Positions 52,121 through 60,527 of a stretch of DNA of 60,527 nt are shown here, in pieces. The DNA is from Candidatus Ornithospirochaeta stercoripullorum (GTDB lineage Bacteria > Spirochaetota > Spirochaetia > Sphaerochaetales > Sphaerochaetaceae), in the NCBI GenBank assembly GCA_017694595.1, contig JADIMT010000080.1, positions 1 to 60,527 on the forward strand, written 5' to 3'. How positions within the stretch are numbered: the first letter of the stretch is position 1; each line of letters begins with the position of its first letter. The translations under genes and the position numbers were made by a program. Under the pieces are notes generated by a model. The model ran no database searches and was not told where the DNA came from. It saw nothing but the letters and a program-made list of their open reading frames with translations.

Positions 52121-55100
52121 ATGATGCCCAAAAATAAGAGGGGAATTATTAAGTATGCCCTCATGACCTTATTTTCTATTGCAACTGCAGCAGGAACCGC
52201 TGTCTTGGCTTTCCAGAAAAGCATGACAGGGAGTTCTGTTGTGCTGTTGTCTTCTGCAGTTCTTTTGGTATCATCCGCACTGCTCGGTGTTTCCATCGCG
52301 GATAGTTCGGATGATACGAAGAGAACGGCTCTTCTTGTCTTCTCATTTGGTGTTCTTGCCTTGTTCTGCGGTGCTACATGGATTTTGTTCTCCCAGAATG
52401 AAGAAAGCACAAGCACTGGGCAGAAAACGGAGATTATCACCCCCGCTGAAGATATCAGTAGTAATCTTCCTCCCAAAGAGAGCATAGAAGAGGCGTTCTC
52501 AGATTTTGAAAATAGTGAAGACGATACAGTCATTGCCTCATCTCCGACAGTCTCAGCAGATGTCCTTGTCATCGCAGAACCTGAGATCATCAATGTAGAG
52601 CCTCGTCTTCCAATGCAGCCAGAAGTCATTTCAGGCTCTTCCCTCATTCCTGAAGAGATGCTTGTTGATATCGTTCCGGCATGGCCAGAGAAACCTGCTC
52701 TGACAGTATCGACAGCAGTAATAGAAGATGTTGAAGCAAGACTTCCATATGCAAGCAATATCGATGTGCATACTGTAATTTTGCCAGCTGTTTATTACAT
52801 CGAACCAGGCATACCTGAAAAAGCAGAACTTACAGCTTTTGCAGAAGTTCTTCCTGAGGCAAGAATCATTGATATCGAGCCAAAGCTGCCTCTTCCTGGA
52901 AGCGTGCAAGTAAGCGCTGAGATTCTTCCTTCTTCCCCAGCTGTGGAAGCTGAAGTGACTGCAATCAGTACAGAGACCCCATTCGTGAGTGATATTATTG
53001 TCCGCACCCCGCATCAGCCTGTTCTTGCAGTAAGCACTGCTGAAGCGATAGATGTCATCCCAGCTGAAACGCCTTCTGAAGCGGAAGTTGAAGCTTACTC
53101 ATCCATCAAAGCGGAGCCAGAGATAATCGATATAACGATTAAAGCGCCAGAGATAGCTTTGATGAAGTCGGAGACAGAGCTTTCAACTGATATTCTGCCA
53201 CGTGTTCCAGCTGCTACTTCCGTTGGCAGTGCTACAACCATAACTGGAATAGAAACTGTGAAAGACATCGAGCCAAGACTTCCAGAGCATATTGAGCTTA
53301 ATGTATCGACTGAGATAGTCCCGGATGCTTTCATCACCAATATTGAACCAAGGGTTCCTGAGAAAGCTTCTCTTGATAGTACAACAGCCATAGCTGCAAA
53401 GGAAGCTTCAATCGATATAATGCCAAGGCTTCCAAAGCCTATTGAGCTCAGTGTATCGACTGAGATAGTTCCAGATGCTTCTATCATCAATGTTGAACCA
53501 AGGATTCCTGATTCAGCTCTGCTTAGTGCTGCTGCATCTGTTGCTCCAAGTGTCAGTGAAATCATAGTTGAGCCTGAAGTTGAGATGGCTGAACAAATCT
53601 CAGAAGAGGTATATGCAGAACCTGTTTCCGAACCAGCTGTAGATGATTTCTTCTCAGGTCTCTCTCCTGAAGAGGCTGAATTCTGGGCATCTTTCTACAT
53701 AGAAGGTGAGGATGAGCTTACACTTGCAGATGGTATTTACTACATGGATCTCATTGTCAATGATTCATATGTAGGACAAATTGAAGTTGAGTCTGTAGCG
53801 GAAAATATTGCAATCAGAAGCAGTGAGTTGGAAGCTTATATTTCGGATTCGATTATTGATGAACTGAAGGACTCCATATTTGCAACAGATGATAAGTATA
53901 TTCCTCTTTCATATCTGGAGGAGCTTGGTATCATGGCATCTGCTGATATCAACACATATGAGATATTCATTGATTTCAATCCCTCAGATATGCCTGTGCA
54001 GGTACTCAGCATCAGAGGCAATTCCCGCAGGAGCACATTCCGTCCGATCACAGGTGGCTTGATGCTTGATCCAGCTGTATTTGTGCTTAGGACTAACTGG
54101 GAGCTTTCCGGTTATACAAATTCATTCAGGTATTTTGATTGGCGTGATTCTTTGCGGTTCACACTCTCCTCGAGCAATACAGGAAGGATAGTCGATGTGA
54201 ATTTTAACTTCAGTTACTATCTGAACTTCACATTCTCTTCGATTAGTTTCCGCATGGGAACCTATAGGTTCTATAAAGATTTCAAAGATGCGATGATTCG
54301 TCTCTCTTGGGGTAATGTTTCTTCGGATGTCTTAAGTCCACAGGGCAGGGCTTTCGGTATAAGATTCGACAAGAGCTATATTTATGGTGACTCAAACGCA
54401 AAGCAGAAAAGCTATCTTGAGAAGATGCTTATCATCGACAAAGAATCGGAAGTCACTATCTACAATGAAGGGAGAGAGATATTCCGCCGTACGCTTGATC
54501 CGGGCAGCTATAAGCTTGAGGACTTTGTGCTCTACACAGGTGCTAATATCATAACGATACATATACAGCCTCTGGATGGATCAGCTCCGAGCGAGCAGAC
54601 AATAGAGATAATGTATTCAGGTTCATTGCTCCCTCCTGGCGAAGTACGATTCGGAGGTGCGTTCCTCATGGGGCGTGAGACTTCATCAGTGAAGAGTTCC
54701 GCTAGCGATGTTCTATCGCTTAAGATAGGAAGACAGTACCTTGAATATGATTGGAAGAATGCTGTTCTTTCAGGATATATAAAAGCTGGCATCTCTGATT
54801 CTCTTACTATCAGCAGTACGCTCGCATTGCAGAACTATCCGCAAGATGACAGAGGCTGGAACCCCAGGATGGCTCTCAATACAGAGCTTACACATGCAAA
54901 CATACTGGGAACAACACGATATAATCTGAATCTCGGGGAATACATGAATGAGCAGGGCAAGTTCGGTATTCCAAGAATCTATGCGAGGGTAAGCCACCAG
55001 GTCTCAACAGGATGGAATCCGATATCATCATTCAATATCAGCTTTACTTACTCAAACCCTGAAGAGACTGGAAGAGACAATGGACATCGGTTCTCGCTTT

Positions 55101-56275
55101 CAACAAGCCTTTCAGGAAGAATCGGGCTGTTCTCATGGAGTACAAGCCTCTCAGGTTCAATCTATTCTGATATTCCTGAAAATTTCTCGTGGAGCTGGGC
55201 AAACACGTTGAGCTTCTCTTTCTCTCGCAACTTCTGGCTGACTGGCTCTATGATGCTTGGAGGCAGCGGAGTAAATAATGTTCCTGTAGTCAGTGGAAGA
55301 GTATATGCAACTGTGAGATTCGGAGGCGGATCTGTATCAGCTTCTTCCGGATTCAGCGATGCGAGCATCTCTGCGAACTACAGTTCAGGAGCTCATTCAG
55401 TATCTGCAAGCATTGGTACAAATGACTTCACAAGGCTTTCAGACTATGATGTTGATGCTGATTACAGCTATAACGGCAAGTGGGTTGATGTCTCTGTTGG
55501 AGCGGGTACATCACTTGCATTCAATGATGGAAGTGCAAACTTCTCGCTTTCTACTACTACAGTCTTTGCAGATGGGCTTTTTGCAGTTGGGGCATATATT
55601 CCATCTAACTTCCTTCTTATAAGGCAGTATGATGCCTTGAAGGGCAACACTCTCTCCGTAGGCTCAGCTGGCTCTTCAAGGACAGATAGCCTTGATTCTT
55701 CGTTTGGTACGTCTGTATATACAGGTCTTTCATCATCTAGAGGAAACGCATTCAGCCTTTATAGCTCGAATGAGAGTTCCTTCAGTGGCACTTCGATATT
55801 TGATATAAATGTGCCTCCATCGGATTTATATGGCTATGTGCTGAGACTCAGCGCAGATGCCAAGTATGCTGTTTCAGGAACTGTAACACTTCCCGATGGT
55901 ACTCTTCTTTATAATGGTTCCTCGCCGCTTTATCAGTATTCTGAGGATGAGGATGGAACTGTTGTTCTGACTCCGACTGAAGACTATATCTTCACCGATG
56001 CTGATGGAAGGTTTACTGTCTCGCATCTCGTTCCTGGCCGCTATGCGTTTGATATCATGTTCGATTCAAGCTGGATACTTGCTGTCTTCACAGTTGAGGA
56101 TATCGAAGCATCCGTTTCTGATATCCAGATATTGCAGCAAGGGGGAATAAGCACGCCTGAAGCTGGCAGTATTCCTGATGTTTATTCAGCTATCACATAT
56201 TTTGATTTCGATACTGTCATGACCAGTGAGGAATTCTGGAGAATGCTTTATCCGGAATTTGAGGAGGCTATATGA
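52121..56275 (+). CDS. Usher-like outer-membrane pore with inner-membrane anchor and proline-repeat region
   Basis: The 1384-residue protein has three membrane helices near the N terminus (about residues 9-31, 38-60, 69-90) with positive charges placed for N-in topology and the rest outside. Residues about 150-490 are proline-containing repeats of about 25 residues, for example DIEPRLPEHIELNVSTEIVP. Usher-like regions follow: a small domain with YYMDLIVNDSYVGQIEVE (about 540), a barrel with many strands (about 640-1240), a plug-like FRRTLDPGSYKLEDF (about 788-803), and a C-terminal beta-sandwich starting VSGTVTLPDGTLLYNG (about 1250). Ushers assemble and export fimbrial subunits. AGGAAG precedes the ATG. 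An overlap of four bases leads into the next gene. Confidence 0.75.
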   Translation: MMPKNKRGIIKYALMTLFSIATAAGTAVLAFQKSMTGSSVVLLSSAVLLVSSALLGVSIADSSDDTKRTALLVFSFGVLALFCGATWILFSQNEESTSTGQKTEIITPAEDISSNLPPKESIEEAFSDFENSEDDTVIASSPTVSADVLVIAEPEIINVEPRLPMQPEVISGSSLIPEEMLVDIVPAWPEKPALTVSTAVIEDVEARLPYASNIDVHTVILPAVYYIEPGIPEKAELTAFAEVLPEARIIDIEPKLPLPGSVQVSAEILPSSPAVEAEVTAISTETPFVSDIIVRTPHQPVLAVSTAEAIDVIPAETPSEAEVEAYSSIKAEPEIIDITIKAPEIALMKSETELSTDILPRVPAATSVGSATTITGIETVKDIEPRLPEHIELNVSTEIVPDAFITNIEPRVPEKASLDSTTAIAAKEASIDIMPRLPKPIELSVSTEIVPDASIINVEPRIPDSALLSAAASVAPSVSEIIVEPEVEMAEQISEEVYAEPVSEPAVDDFFSGLSPEEAEFWASFYIEGEDELTLADGIYYMDLIVNDSYVGQIEVESVAENIAIRSSELEAYISDSIIDELKDSIFATDDKYIPLSYLEELGIMASADINTYEIFIDFNPSDMPVQVLSIRGNSRRSTFRPITGGLMLDPAVFVLRTNWELSGYTNSFRYFDWRDSLRFTLSSSNTGRIVDVNFNFSYYLNFTFSSISFRMGTYRFYKDFKDAMIRLSWGNVSSDVLSPQGRAFGIRFDKSYIYGDSNAKQKSYLEKMLIIDKESEVTIYNEGREIFRRTLDPGSYKLEDFVLYTGANIITIHIQPLDGSAPSEQTIEIMYSGSLLPPGEVRFGGAFLMGRETSSVKSSASDVLSLKIGRQYLEYDWKNAVLSGYIKAGISDSLTISSTLALQNYPQDDRGWNPRMALNTELTHANILGTTRYNLNLGEYMNEQGKFGIPRIYARVSHQVSTGWNPISSFNISFTYSNPEETGRDNGHRFSLSTSLSGRIGLFSWSTSLSGSIYSDIPENFSWSWANTLSFSFSRNFWLTGSMMLGGSGVNNVPVVSGRVYATVRFGGGSVSASSGFSDASISANYSSGAHSVSASIGTNDFTRLSDYDVDADYSYNGKWVDVSVGAGTSLAFNDGSANFSLSTTTVFADGLFAVGAYIPSNFLLIRQYDALKGNTLSVGSAGSSRTDSLDSSFGTSVYTGLSSSRGNAFSLYSSNESSFSGTSIFDINVPPSDLYGYVLRLSADAKYAVSGTVTLPDGTLLYNGSSPLYQYSEDEDGTVVLTPTEDYIFTDADGRFTVSHLVPGRYAFDIMFDSSWILAVFTVEDIEASVSDIQILQQGGISTPEAGSIPDVYSAITYFDFDTVMTSEEFWRMLYPEFEEAI
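52576..53590 (+). repeat. 25-residue proline-repeat region in the usher gene
   Basis: At least ten degenerate units of the pattern [DN]IEPRxPxxxxLxxSTxI are encoded. The last four are exactly 25 residues each. At DNA level, 53281-53385 and 53431-53535 are near-identical with a 150-base offset, so pairs of units duplicated recently. Confidence 0.75.
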
Positions 56276-56955
56276 AAAAAATCAATATATTCATTCTCAT
56301 GCTTCTGATTCACTTGTGTGTTTTTGCTGCTAATACGGCTGAGCTTAATATCAAAGCGTTTAAGACAGGTTTTGACTACACAAATCTTGTTATAAACGAT
56401 CGGACGACTCAGAATGACGTACCGCTTAATGGACAGGGAGAAATTGAGCTTAATCCTGTTCTTGATAGGCTTTTAGGCTCTACTACCGCCTCTGACAATC
56501 TGACATCTTATGTTATCTTTTCTTATCGTCTGGAAAGCAATCAGGTAGGAAACTTCACGCTGAATATCACTCTATCAGACTTGGAGAGACAGAATATAAC
56601 AGCTCCAGCAGATAATGATTCAATTGACGTGCTTTATCAGATTGGAAATTTCAATGAGGTGTTTGAAACTCTTGGTAGTGATGATTCATCACCATCAAGT
56701 TCTGTTGGTAATTCAGAAATCAAGGGACCTGGAAATACTGAAGGAAATAAACCAGGTGATGTTAGCCAACTGGCAACTGATTCACAGAAAGCTTCTTTTG
56801 ACATGACTTATAACGCAACATCTGACAGTGATTCAACCGTTCGTACCTGGATAGCAAGAGGTGCTGTCGGAATGATTATCGACAACTATCAGTACAACAA
56901 AGCCAATTACGGAAATTACAAGGCAATAGTGACGGTGACGCTGACAAGTAATTAA
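56272..56955 (+). CDS. Secreted subunit-like protein of the usher operon (1)
   Basis: The 227-residue product has a signal peptide (to about residue 19, VFA) and a beta-rich mature part with no cysteine pair. A Ser/Gly/Pro linker (about residues 141-165, around DDSSPSSSVGNSE) splits it. The end NYGNYKAIVTVTLTSN resembles the last strand of fimbrial subunits, where a GxYxAxVxVT pattern is common. It starts with a four-base overlap with the usher. I infer a fimbrial subunit or adaptor but no family was recognised. Confidence 0.65.
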   Translation: MKKINIFILMLLIHLCVFAANTAELNIKAFKTGFDYTNLVINDRTTQNDVPLNGQGEIELNPVLDRLLGSTTASDNLTSYVIFSYRLESNQVGNFTLNITLSDLERQNITAPADNDSIDVLYQIGNFNEVFETLGSDDSSPSSSVGNSEIKGPGNTEGNKPGDVSQLATDSQKASFDMTYNATSDSDSTVRTWIARGAVGMIIDNYQYNKANYGNYKAIVTVTLTSN

Positions 56956-56968
56956 TAAGGAGGAAAGT

Positions 56969-57625
56969 ATGAATAGATATAGAAAACTGAATATACTGTT
57001 ATTGTTATTTATTGTATTCTCTCTTTATGCTGTTCCTCAGCCAGATGTCTCCAGGGAAATTGTTTTGCAAGGCTCTTATGGAGAAGTTATGTCTATCAGC
57101 GTGGAGCCAATTGCAGCACAGACGCAGGCTTATCGTTTTGGTATGCCTTTTGATATCCAAGACATTAGTGTGCAATCATCTGCTGCATTAGGAAGACCTA
57201 TAGCACACTGGTCATTCTTGTCAAATTCATCAACGCCATTCTCTATAAATGTTAATGCTGAAAAGCTAACATATGATGGATCAATTGAAACAGCTGTACC
57301 TCTCGATTACTGTCTTACGTTCAATTATAACGTTTCATATTCAATCGATGCTGAAGAATTGTCATATTCATCCAGCTTTACTCATTCAACTGATGACAAT
57401 CCTAAATCCTATGCAATCACATATGTAAATGGCGAAGGCAAGCCTGTTAATTCTTCCGATATTGATCTTTCACAGCTGAGAGGAAGTGTTGATGGCACTA
57501 TATTCTTCAAATTCCTAGAAAACCAGGGAGATAAAACCAGTGAAGAAATAATCAGTAATGATGATCTCACTCCACCCGGTAATTACTTTGCACGTGTCAC
57601 ACTAACGCTGGAGGTGAACGAATGA
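56969..57625 (+). CDS. Secreted subunit-like protein of the usher operon (2)
   Basis: The 218-residue product has a signal peptide (about residues 1-21, LYA) and a beta-rich mature part ending PPGNYFARVTLTLEVNE, which again looks like the final strand of a pilin-type Ig fold. It has one cysteine only. AAGGAGG lies upstream of the ATG, the strongest ribosome site of the operon, so this may be a major subunit. It overlaps the next gene by four bases. Function is inferred from context. Confidence 0.65.
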   Translation: MNRYRKLNILLLLFIVFSLYAVPQPDVSREIVLQGSYGEVMSISVEPIAAQTQAYRFGMPFDIQDISVQSSAALGRPIAHWSFLSNSSTPFSINVNAEKLTYDGSIETAVPLDYCLTFNYNVSYSIDAEELSYSSSFTHSTDDNPKSYAITYVNGEGKPVNSSDIDLSQLRGSVDGTIFFKFLENQGDKTSEEIISNDDLTPPGNYFARVTLTLEVNE

Positions 57626-58962
57626 AAAGAATTTCTTTAGCATTGCTTATTTTCTGCTTAATTATTCAGCAAGCTTTCAGCAGTCAATTGTATCTTGCAC
57701 CAAACAATTCTATTACAAATATCAATATGAATTCTCCAGCTTGGAGTGATGAGAAGGCACAGGAAGATTATAATAATATACGAGATGACGAAGACTTATT
57801 TGCCCCAAACCAATACGTAGTAACAGGTGCATTGTATGGTGTTAAGGAAAGTAGTGATTGGTTTGGTGATTCGGATGAAGATAAAGAGAAGCGTTATGGA
57901 ATAGAAGTATCTGTTAGTAGCGATAGTTGGGATGGTAAATACTTCTGGTTTACATCTCAAAGCAATCCTGATTCAAAGCGTCCTTTTATTCTTCAGGCAA
58001 CATTCCAGAATCGTGATTTTGGATATGCCAGAAATGTTAGCCATAATCGCGAAGTATATACCCTAAATGGCGGTGACTCATTTGCTTCATATTATTTTTA
58101 TGATAGGGATGATTGGCTAGTTCTTCGTAATAGGGCCCTTCTTTTCGATATCGCGATTGTCCTTCCGGGAACAATAAATAATGGGGTGCTTACGCTTGAT
58201 GATGGTCGAACATATCCAATCGCTTCTGCTGATGATTACTCTGCAGATTTATCTGTGATACTCAGACTTGTCAAAAGAAATGGTGAAACAAATAATCCGG
58301 ATGGCTGGACAGGTCCAGAGGATTTGTCATTTTCATTTCCTATCTCTGGATTTTATGATCCGACAATAGATTCTCCAGGAACGATTACTGAAGCAAATAG
58401 TTCGTTGAATATTCATATGCTACCTAAGGCTGCAAATATCGATTTGCAACTAGATCAGGGGCAGAGCAAGCTTATACCAATTGCTGATCTCTCATATGCT
58501 GTTTATAACATAAAAGGCAACGCTGAAGATGTACAGATAAGCGATGACGATATTTTTCTGTTCCTTTCCGCAAGTTCAAATCCTTTTACTAAGAATTCGA
58601 GAGGTTTTGAATTTGTACATGAAGATGTTACTTCTGAAGAGCAGAAAAACAATCAGAACACAATAGGCTTTGATATAACAGCAATAGCAACTGATGAGTC
58701 CGGGCAAAATATAAAATTTGATGGGACAGATTTCCTGTCGGGTGATGGAAGTGTAAATAATCCTGCAAAGAAAATCACTACGACTCATCATGACGATACA
58801 ATTCAACATATGGATCCTCCATCATACAGACATTGGCATTCCTATGATGGGACACTGTATTTGACGCTTGATGATAGATCGATGATGGATGCTGGATATT
58901 ACAAGGGCTATGTTTACGTCCACGCTATTGTCAATGGAGATAATGTAGGGGGTTCTGTATGA
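57622..58962 (+). CDS. Largest secreted protein of the usher operon, possible tip adhesin
   Basis: The 446-residue product has a signal peptide (to about residue 20, FSS) and is about twice the size of the other subunits. The mature part is rich in Asp, Asn and aromatic residues, for example YYFYDRDDWLVLRNRALLFD. It has no recognised domain. The extended size could fit a two-domain tip adhesin, with the C-terminal part (MDAGYYKGYVYVHAIVNG) similar in pattern to the other subunits' last strand. Its DNA looks more AT-rich than the core genes. Overlaps of four bases on both sides tie it to the operon. Confidence 0.6.
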   Translation: MKRISLALLIFCLIIQQAFSSQLYLAPNNSITNINMNSPAWSDEKAQEDYNNIRDDEDLFAPNQYVVTGALYGVKESSDWFGDSDEDKEKRYGIEVSVSSDSWDGKYFWFTSQSNPDSKRPFILQATFQNRDFGYARNVSHNREVYTLNGGDSFASYYFYDRDDWLVLRNRALLFDIAIVLPGTINNGVLTLDDGRTYPIASADDYSADLSVILRLVKRNGETNNPDGWTGPEDLSFSFPISGFYDPTIDSPGTITEANSSLNIHMLPKAANIDLQLDQGQSKLIPIADLSYAVYNIKGNAEDVQISDDDIFLFLSASSNPFTKNSRGFEFVHEDVTSEEQKNNQNTIGFDITAIATDESGQNIKFDGTDFLSGDGSVNNPAKKITTTHHDDTIQHMDPPSYRHWHSYDGTLYLTLDDRSMMDAGYYKGYVYVHAIVNGDNVGGSV

Positions 58963-59528
58963 TTAAGAGAATTATTCTGACTCTCTTCGTTTTTATATGT
59001 TTTGTTACTTGTCTTTTTGCATTTGATGAGAGATATCAGGAGCTGCTTTTCACTGTGACTATTCCTGAAGATTATGGTGTATTCAAGCCAATTGATGCCT
59101 TGTCATTGGATAAGTTTGTGTTTGAGATTGATGATCCTGATATCCTCCTTACTTCTGATAATCTCGATATAGGCACAATGTTTGACAACACAGGAAGCTT
59201 TGACTTCACGCTTCTGTACTATGGCAATCAGGAAATGCAATATGATGCTCGGATTGTCGTCAATACAGGAATGGGCTGGTATATGGAGAAGAATAATGAA
59301 TTCTATTCCATACCGATTTCTGTCACATACTCAGAACCTTCTGATATAGGAGAAGGCATCACTGTTGATAAATATGAAGTTAATGATGGTGTAGGTGTTC
59401 ATATTCCAGCAACTGGGCCAAGAAGGGGCGACTCTGTTCTCACGGTCTCCCTTGAGTGGGAAGATGACTTTGATGCGCCAGCTGGTGAGTATCAAGCTTC
59501 AATCGGCATAGCTGTGGAGGCGATATGA
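58959..59528 (+). CDS. Secreted subunit-like protein of the usher operon (3)
   Basis: The 189-residue product has a signal peptide (to about residue 21, LFA) and a beta-rich mature part ending PAGEYQASIGIAVEAI, the same last-strand pattern as its neighbours. No cysteines are seen in the mature part. It overlaps the upstream and downstream genes by four bases. No family recognised; inferred to be a minor subunit or adaptor. Confidence 0.62.
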   Translation: MIKRIILTLFVFICFVTCLFAFDERYQELLFTVTIPEDYGVFKPIDALSLDKFVFEIDDPDILLTSDNLDIGTMFDNTGSFDFTLLYYGNQEMQYDARIVVNTGMGWYMEKNNEFYSIPISVTYSEPSDIGEGITVDKYEVNDGVGVHIPATGPRRGDSVLTVSLEWEDDFDAPAGEYQASIGIAVEAI

Positions 59529-60085
59529 TGAGGATTATGAGCTTATTAATCATCCTTGTCTTGCTTTTTGCGGCTCTGCCAGCATTTTCTGCATACATTC
59601 CCGGGCCGAAAAGGATGACAATCACATTTAATCTTTCCGGCTTTTATGATGACAGTCTGTTCGGATTCACCGAAGAGATACCAACTGACTATGATTCAAT
59701 CTCGAATATTGATACATGGAGCATGTATGTCCGGGAAGTTGAGGAATTTGAATACACGCATGGAAACCAGAGCGTCTATGCATGGTGGAGAATCTCTATT
59801 CCTTCGAGATACTCATTAAGCTTATATGCAGAAGATAAGCTTTCTTCTGATTCCGGTGCTTCAATGGATTGGCAAGTAAGCTGGGAGACTGAAGATGAAA
59901 CAGTAACTATTGGTGGCGAGAATGGATATGGAATTGGGAATAGCAAAGAACTATACCGCAATTCATCCAACTTGTTTTCCAGAGAGATTGGATATAAAGA
60001 ACTTACCTTTGATGTGGATATCCCTGATAACGCTGTACCTGATAACTACACAGGGAGGCTGGTCATGAGATTGGCGACATTATAA
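59525..60085 (+). CDS. Secreted subunit-like protein of the usher operon (4)
   Basis: The 186-residue product has a signal peptide (about residues 1-19, AFS) and a mature beta-rich part ending VPDNYTGRLVMRLATL. It overlaps the previous stop by four bases. It is the last gene before a 176-base gap with several hairpins, so it probably ends the main transcript. No cysteines and no recognised family. Confidence 0.62.
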   Translation: MMRIMSLLIILVLLFAALPAFSAYIPGPKRMTITFNLSGFYDDSLFGFTEEIPTDYDSISNIDTWSMYVREVEEFEYTHGNQSVYAWWRISIPSRYSLSLYAEDKLSSDSGASMDWQVSWETEDETVTIGGENGYGIGNSKELYRNSSNLFSREIGYKELTFDVDIPDNAVPDNYTGRLVMRLATL

Positions 60086-60117
60086 GGAAGCTCTTTATTA
60101 GGTTTTGTTGATAATTC

Positions 60118-60250
60118 CCTCTTAGGAGGGTTGGGAAAGGGGATCGATCAGGATTTGCTGAGTAGCTGGATAATAAGCTCCCAGTTCAGCTGATGATAAT
60201 CCTGGTGGATGAGCAAATGACTCAGCCAGAGATTCTGGCAAATCAAATTG
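60118..60250 (+). promoter_or_regulatory. Multi-hairpin leader before the last gene
   Basis: CAGGATT (60149-60155) pairs with AATCCTG (60198-60204). Inside, GCTGA pairs with TCAGC and CTGG with CCAG. A second perfect hairpin, GCCAGA and TCTGGC (60225-60239), follows, and CCCTC/GAGGG lies before it. No U-run follows. It could be a leader regulating the next gene or an mRNA end stabiliser. Confidence 0.4.
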
Positions 60251-60261
60251 GAGGAAAACAA

Positions 60262-60527
60262 TGAAGCGTTTTATTGTTTTTGCATTGGTACTGTCTGTTG
60301 TTCTGTTCTCAAGCTTTGCAGCGACATTGACATTAGCAGAGTTTACAGAGATTAATGAGGCTAGCTCTAATCAAGCTGGCGTAAAGCTTAATTTTACTAT
60401 CGATGAAGATACAGGTTCTTTCAAGTTCGGCTTCAGCAGCTCAGAAGCTCATGAAGCTTATGCATCTGATACATTCAACCTTGCATATTCAGAGGGTAAG
60501 GTTACAAATACTGAACCTCTTTATGTC
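60262..60527 (+). CDS. Secreted protein of the usher region, 3' end cut by window
   Basis: The frame is open from ATG 60262 to the window end (88 codons seen). It starts with a signal peptide of about 20 residues (MKRFIVFALVLSVVLFSSFA) and continues with a beta-like NQAGVKLNFTIDEDTGSFKF. GGAGG is seven bases upstream. Its signal peptide and position suggest another exported subunit, possibly the major one since it has its own leader. The C terminus is outside the window, so this cannot be tested here. Confidence 0.65.

Overview
The window reads as chromosomal DNA from a diderm bacterium, most likely a spirochaete of the Sphaerochaeta/Treponema type. I infer this from tamB followed by a bamA-type gene, LptF/LptG, the presence of SmpB/tmRNA, and the overall gene content. 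No database search was possible. About 90% is dense housekeeping sequence with four-base overlaps between many genes. The last 9 kb (51.0-60.5 kb) is accessory and is the most interesting part.

Layout. 1-3.2 kb: phoH (cut by the window edge), a PgpH-type HD membrane protein and ybeY. 3.2-6.8 kb: the glycolytic genes gap, pgk and tpiA, then secG. 6.8-10.1 kb: a flavodoxin-fold protein, a SurA/parvulin-like foldase, nusB, map and a phosphoribosyltransferase, closed by a strong terminator. 10.2-12.4 kb: a decayed IS3-type transposase, then a minus-strand pair encoding a lipoprotein and a small outer-membrane barrel. 12.4-15.4 kb: folD, miaB and a sirtuin. 15.4-18.8 kb: an AT-rich gap with a gene remnant, tmRNA, a TetR-like regulator, and on the minus strand smpB plus a PEGA/formylglycine-enzyme-fold membrane protein. 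18.8-25.6 kb: lepB, hemW, yebC, ruvC-ruvA-ruvB, queA and, converging on queA, tmk. 25.6-35.4 kb: tamB, bamA and mutS. 35.4-48.6 kb: rimP-nusA-infB-rbfA-truB-ribF-rpsO, then pnp-dut-lptF-lptG-tgt. 48.6-51.0 kb: an AAA-ATPase/PD-(D/E)XK protein with a decayed second copy of its promoter and 5' end, and a YbaK/ProX editing protein.

51.0-60.5 kb: a chaperone-usher-like surface-structure operon. It encodes a PapD-like chaperone, a 1384-residue usher-like protein, five small secreted subunit-like proteins, and a sixth after a structured leader that runs off the window. The usher is unusual. It starts with three membrane helices instead of a signal peptide, then has about 400 residues of proline-containing 25-residue repeats, and only then the usher barrel and plug-like region. 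This architecture could tether an outer-membrane pore to the inner membrane. A nine-G homopolymer lies about 70 bp upstream of the chaperone gene, between possible -35 and -10 elements, so the system may be phase variable.

Other points: three genes (folD, lepB and the PEGA/FGE protein) have promoters placed so that transcription should start exactly at their ATG, suggesting leaderless mRNAs. Two of them share an overlapping -35. Thymidylate kinase lacks the Walker A lysine, RibF lacks a recognisable riboflavin kinase domain, and NusA carries a C-terminal zinc ribbon. Intrinsic terminators sit directly before pgk, before the flavodoxin-fold gene and in the rimP leader, where they could act as attenuators.
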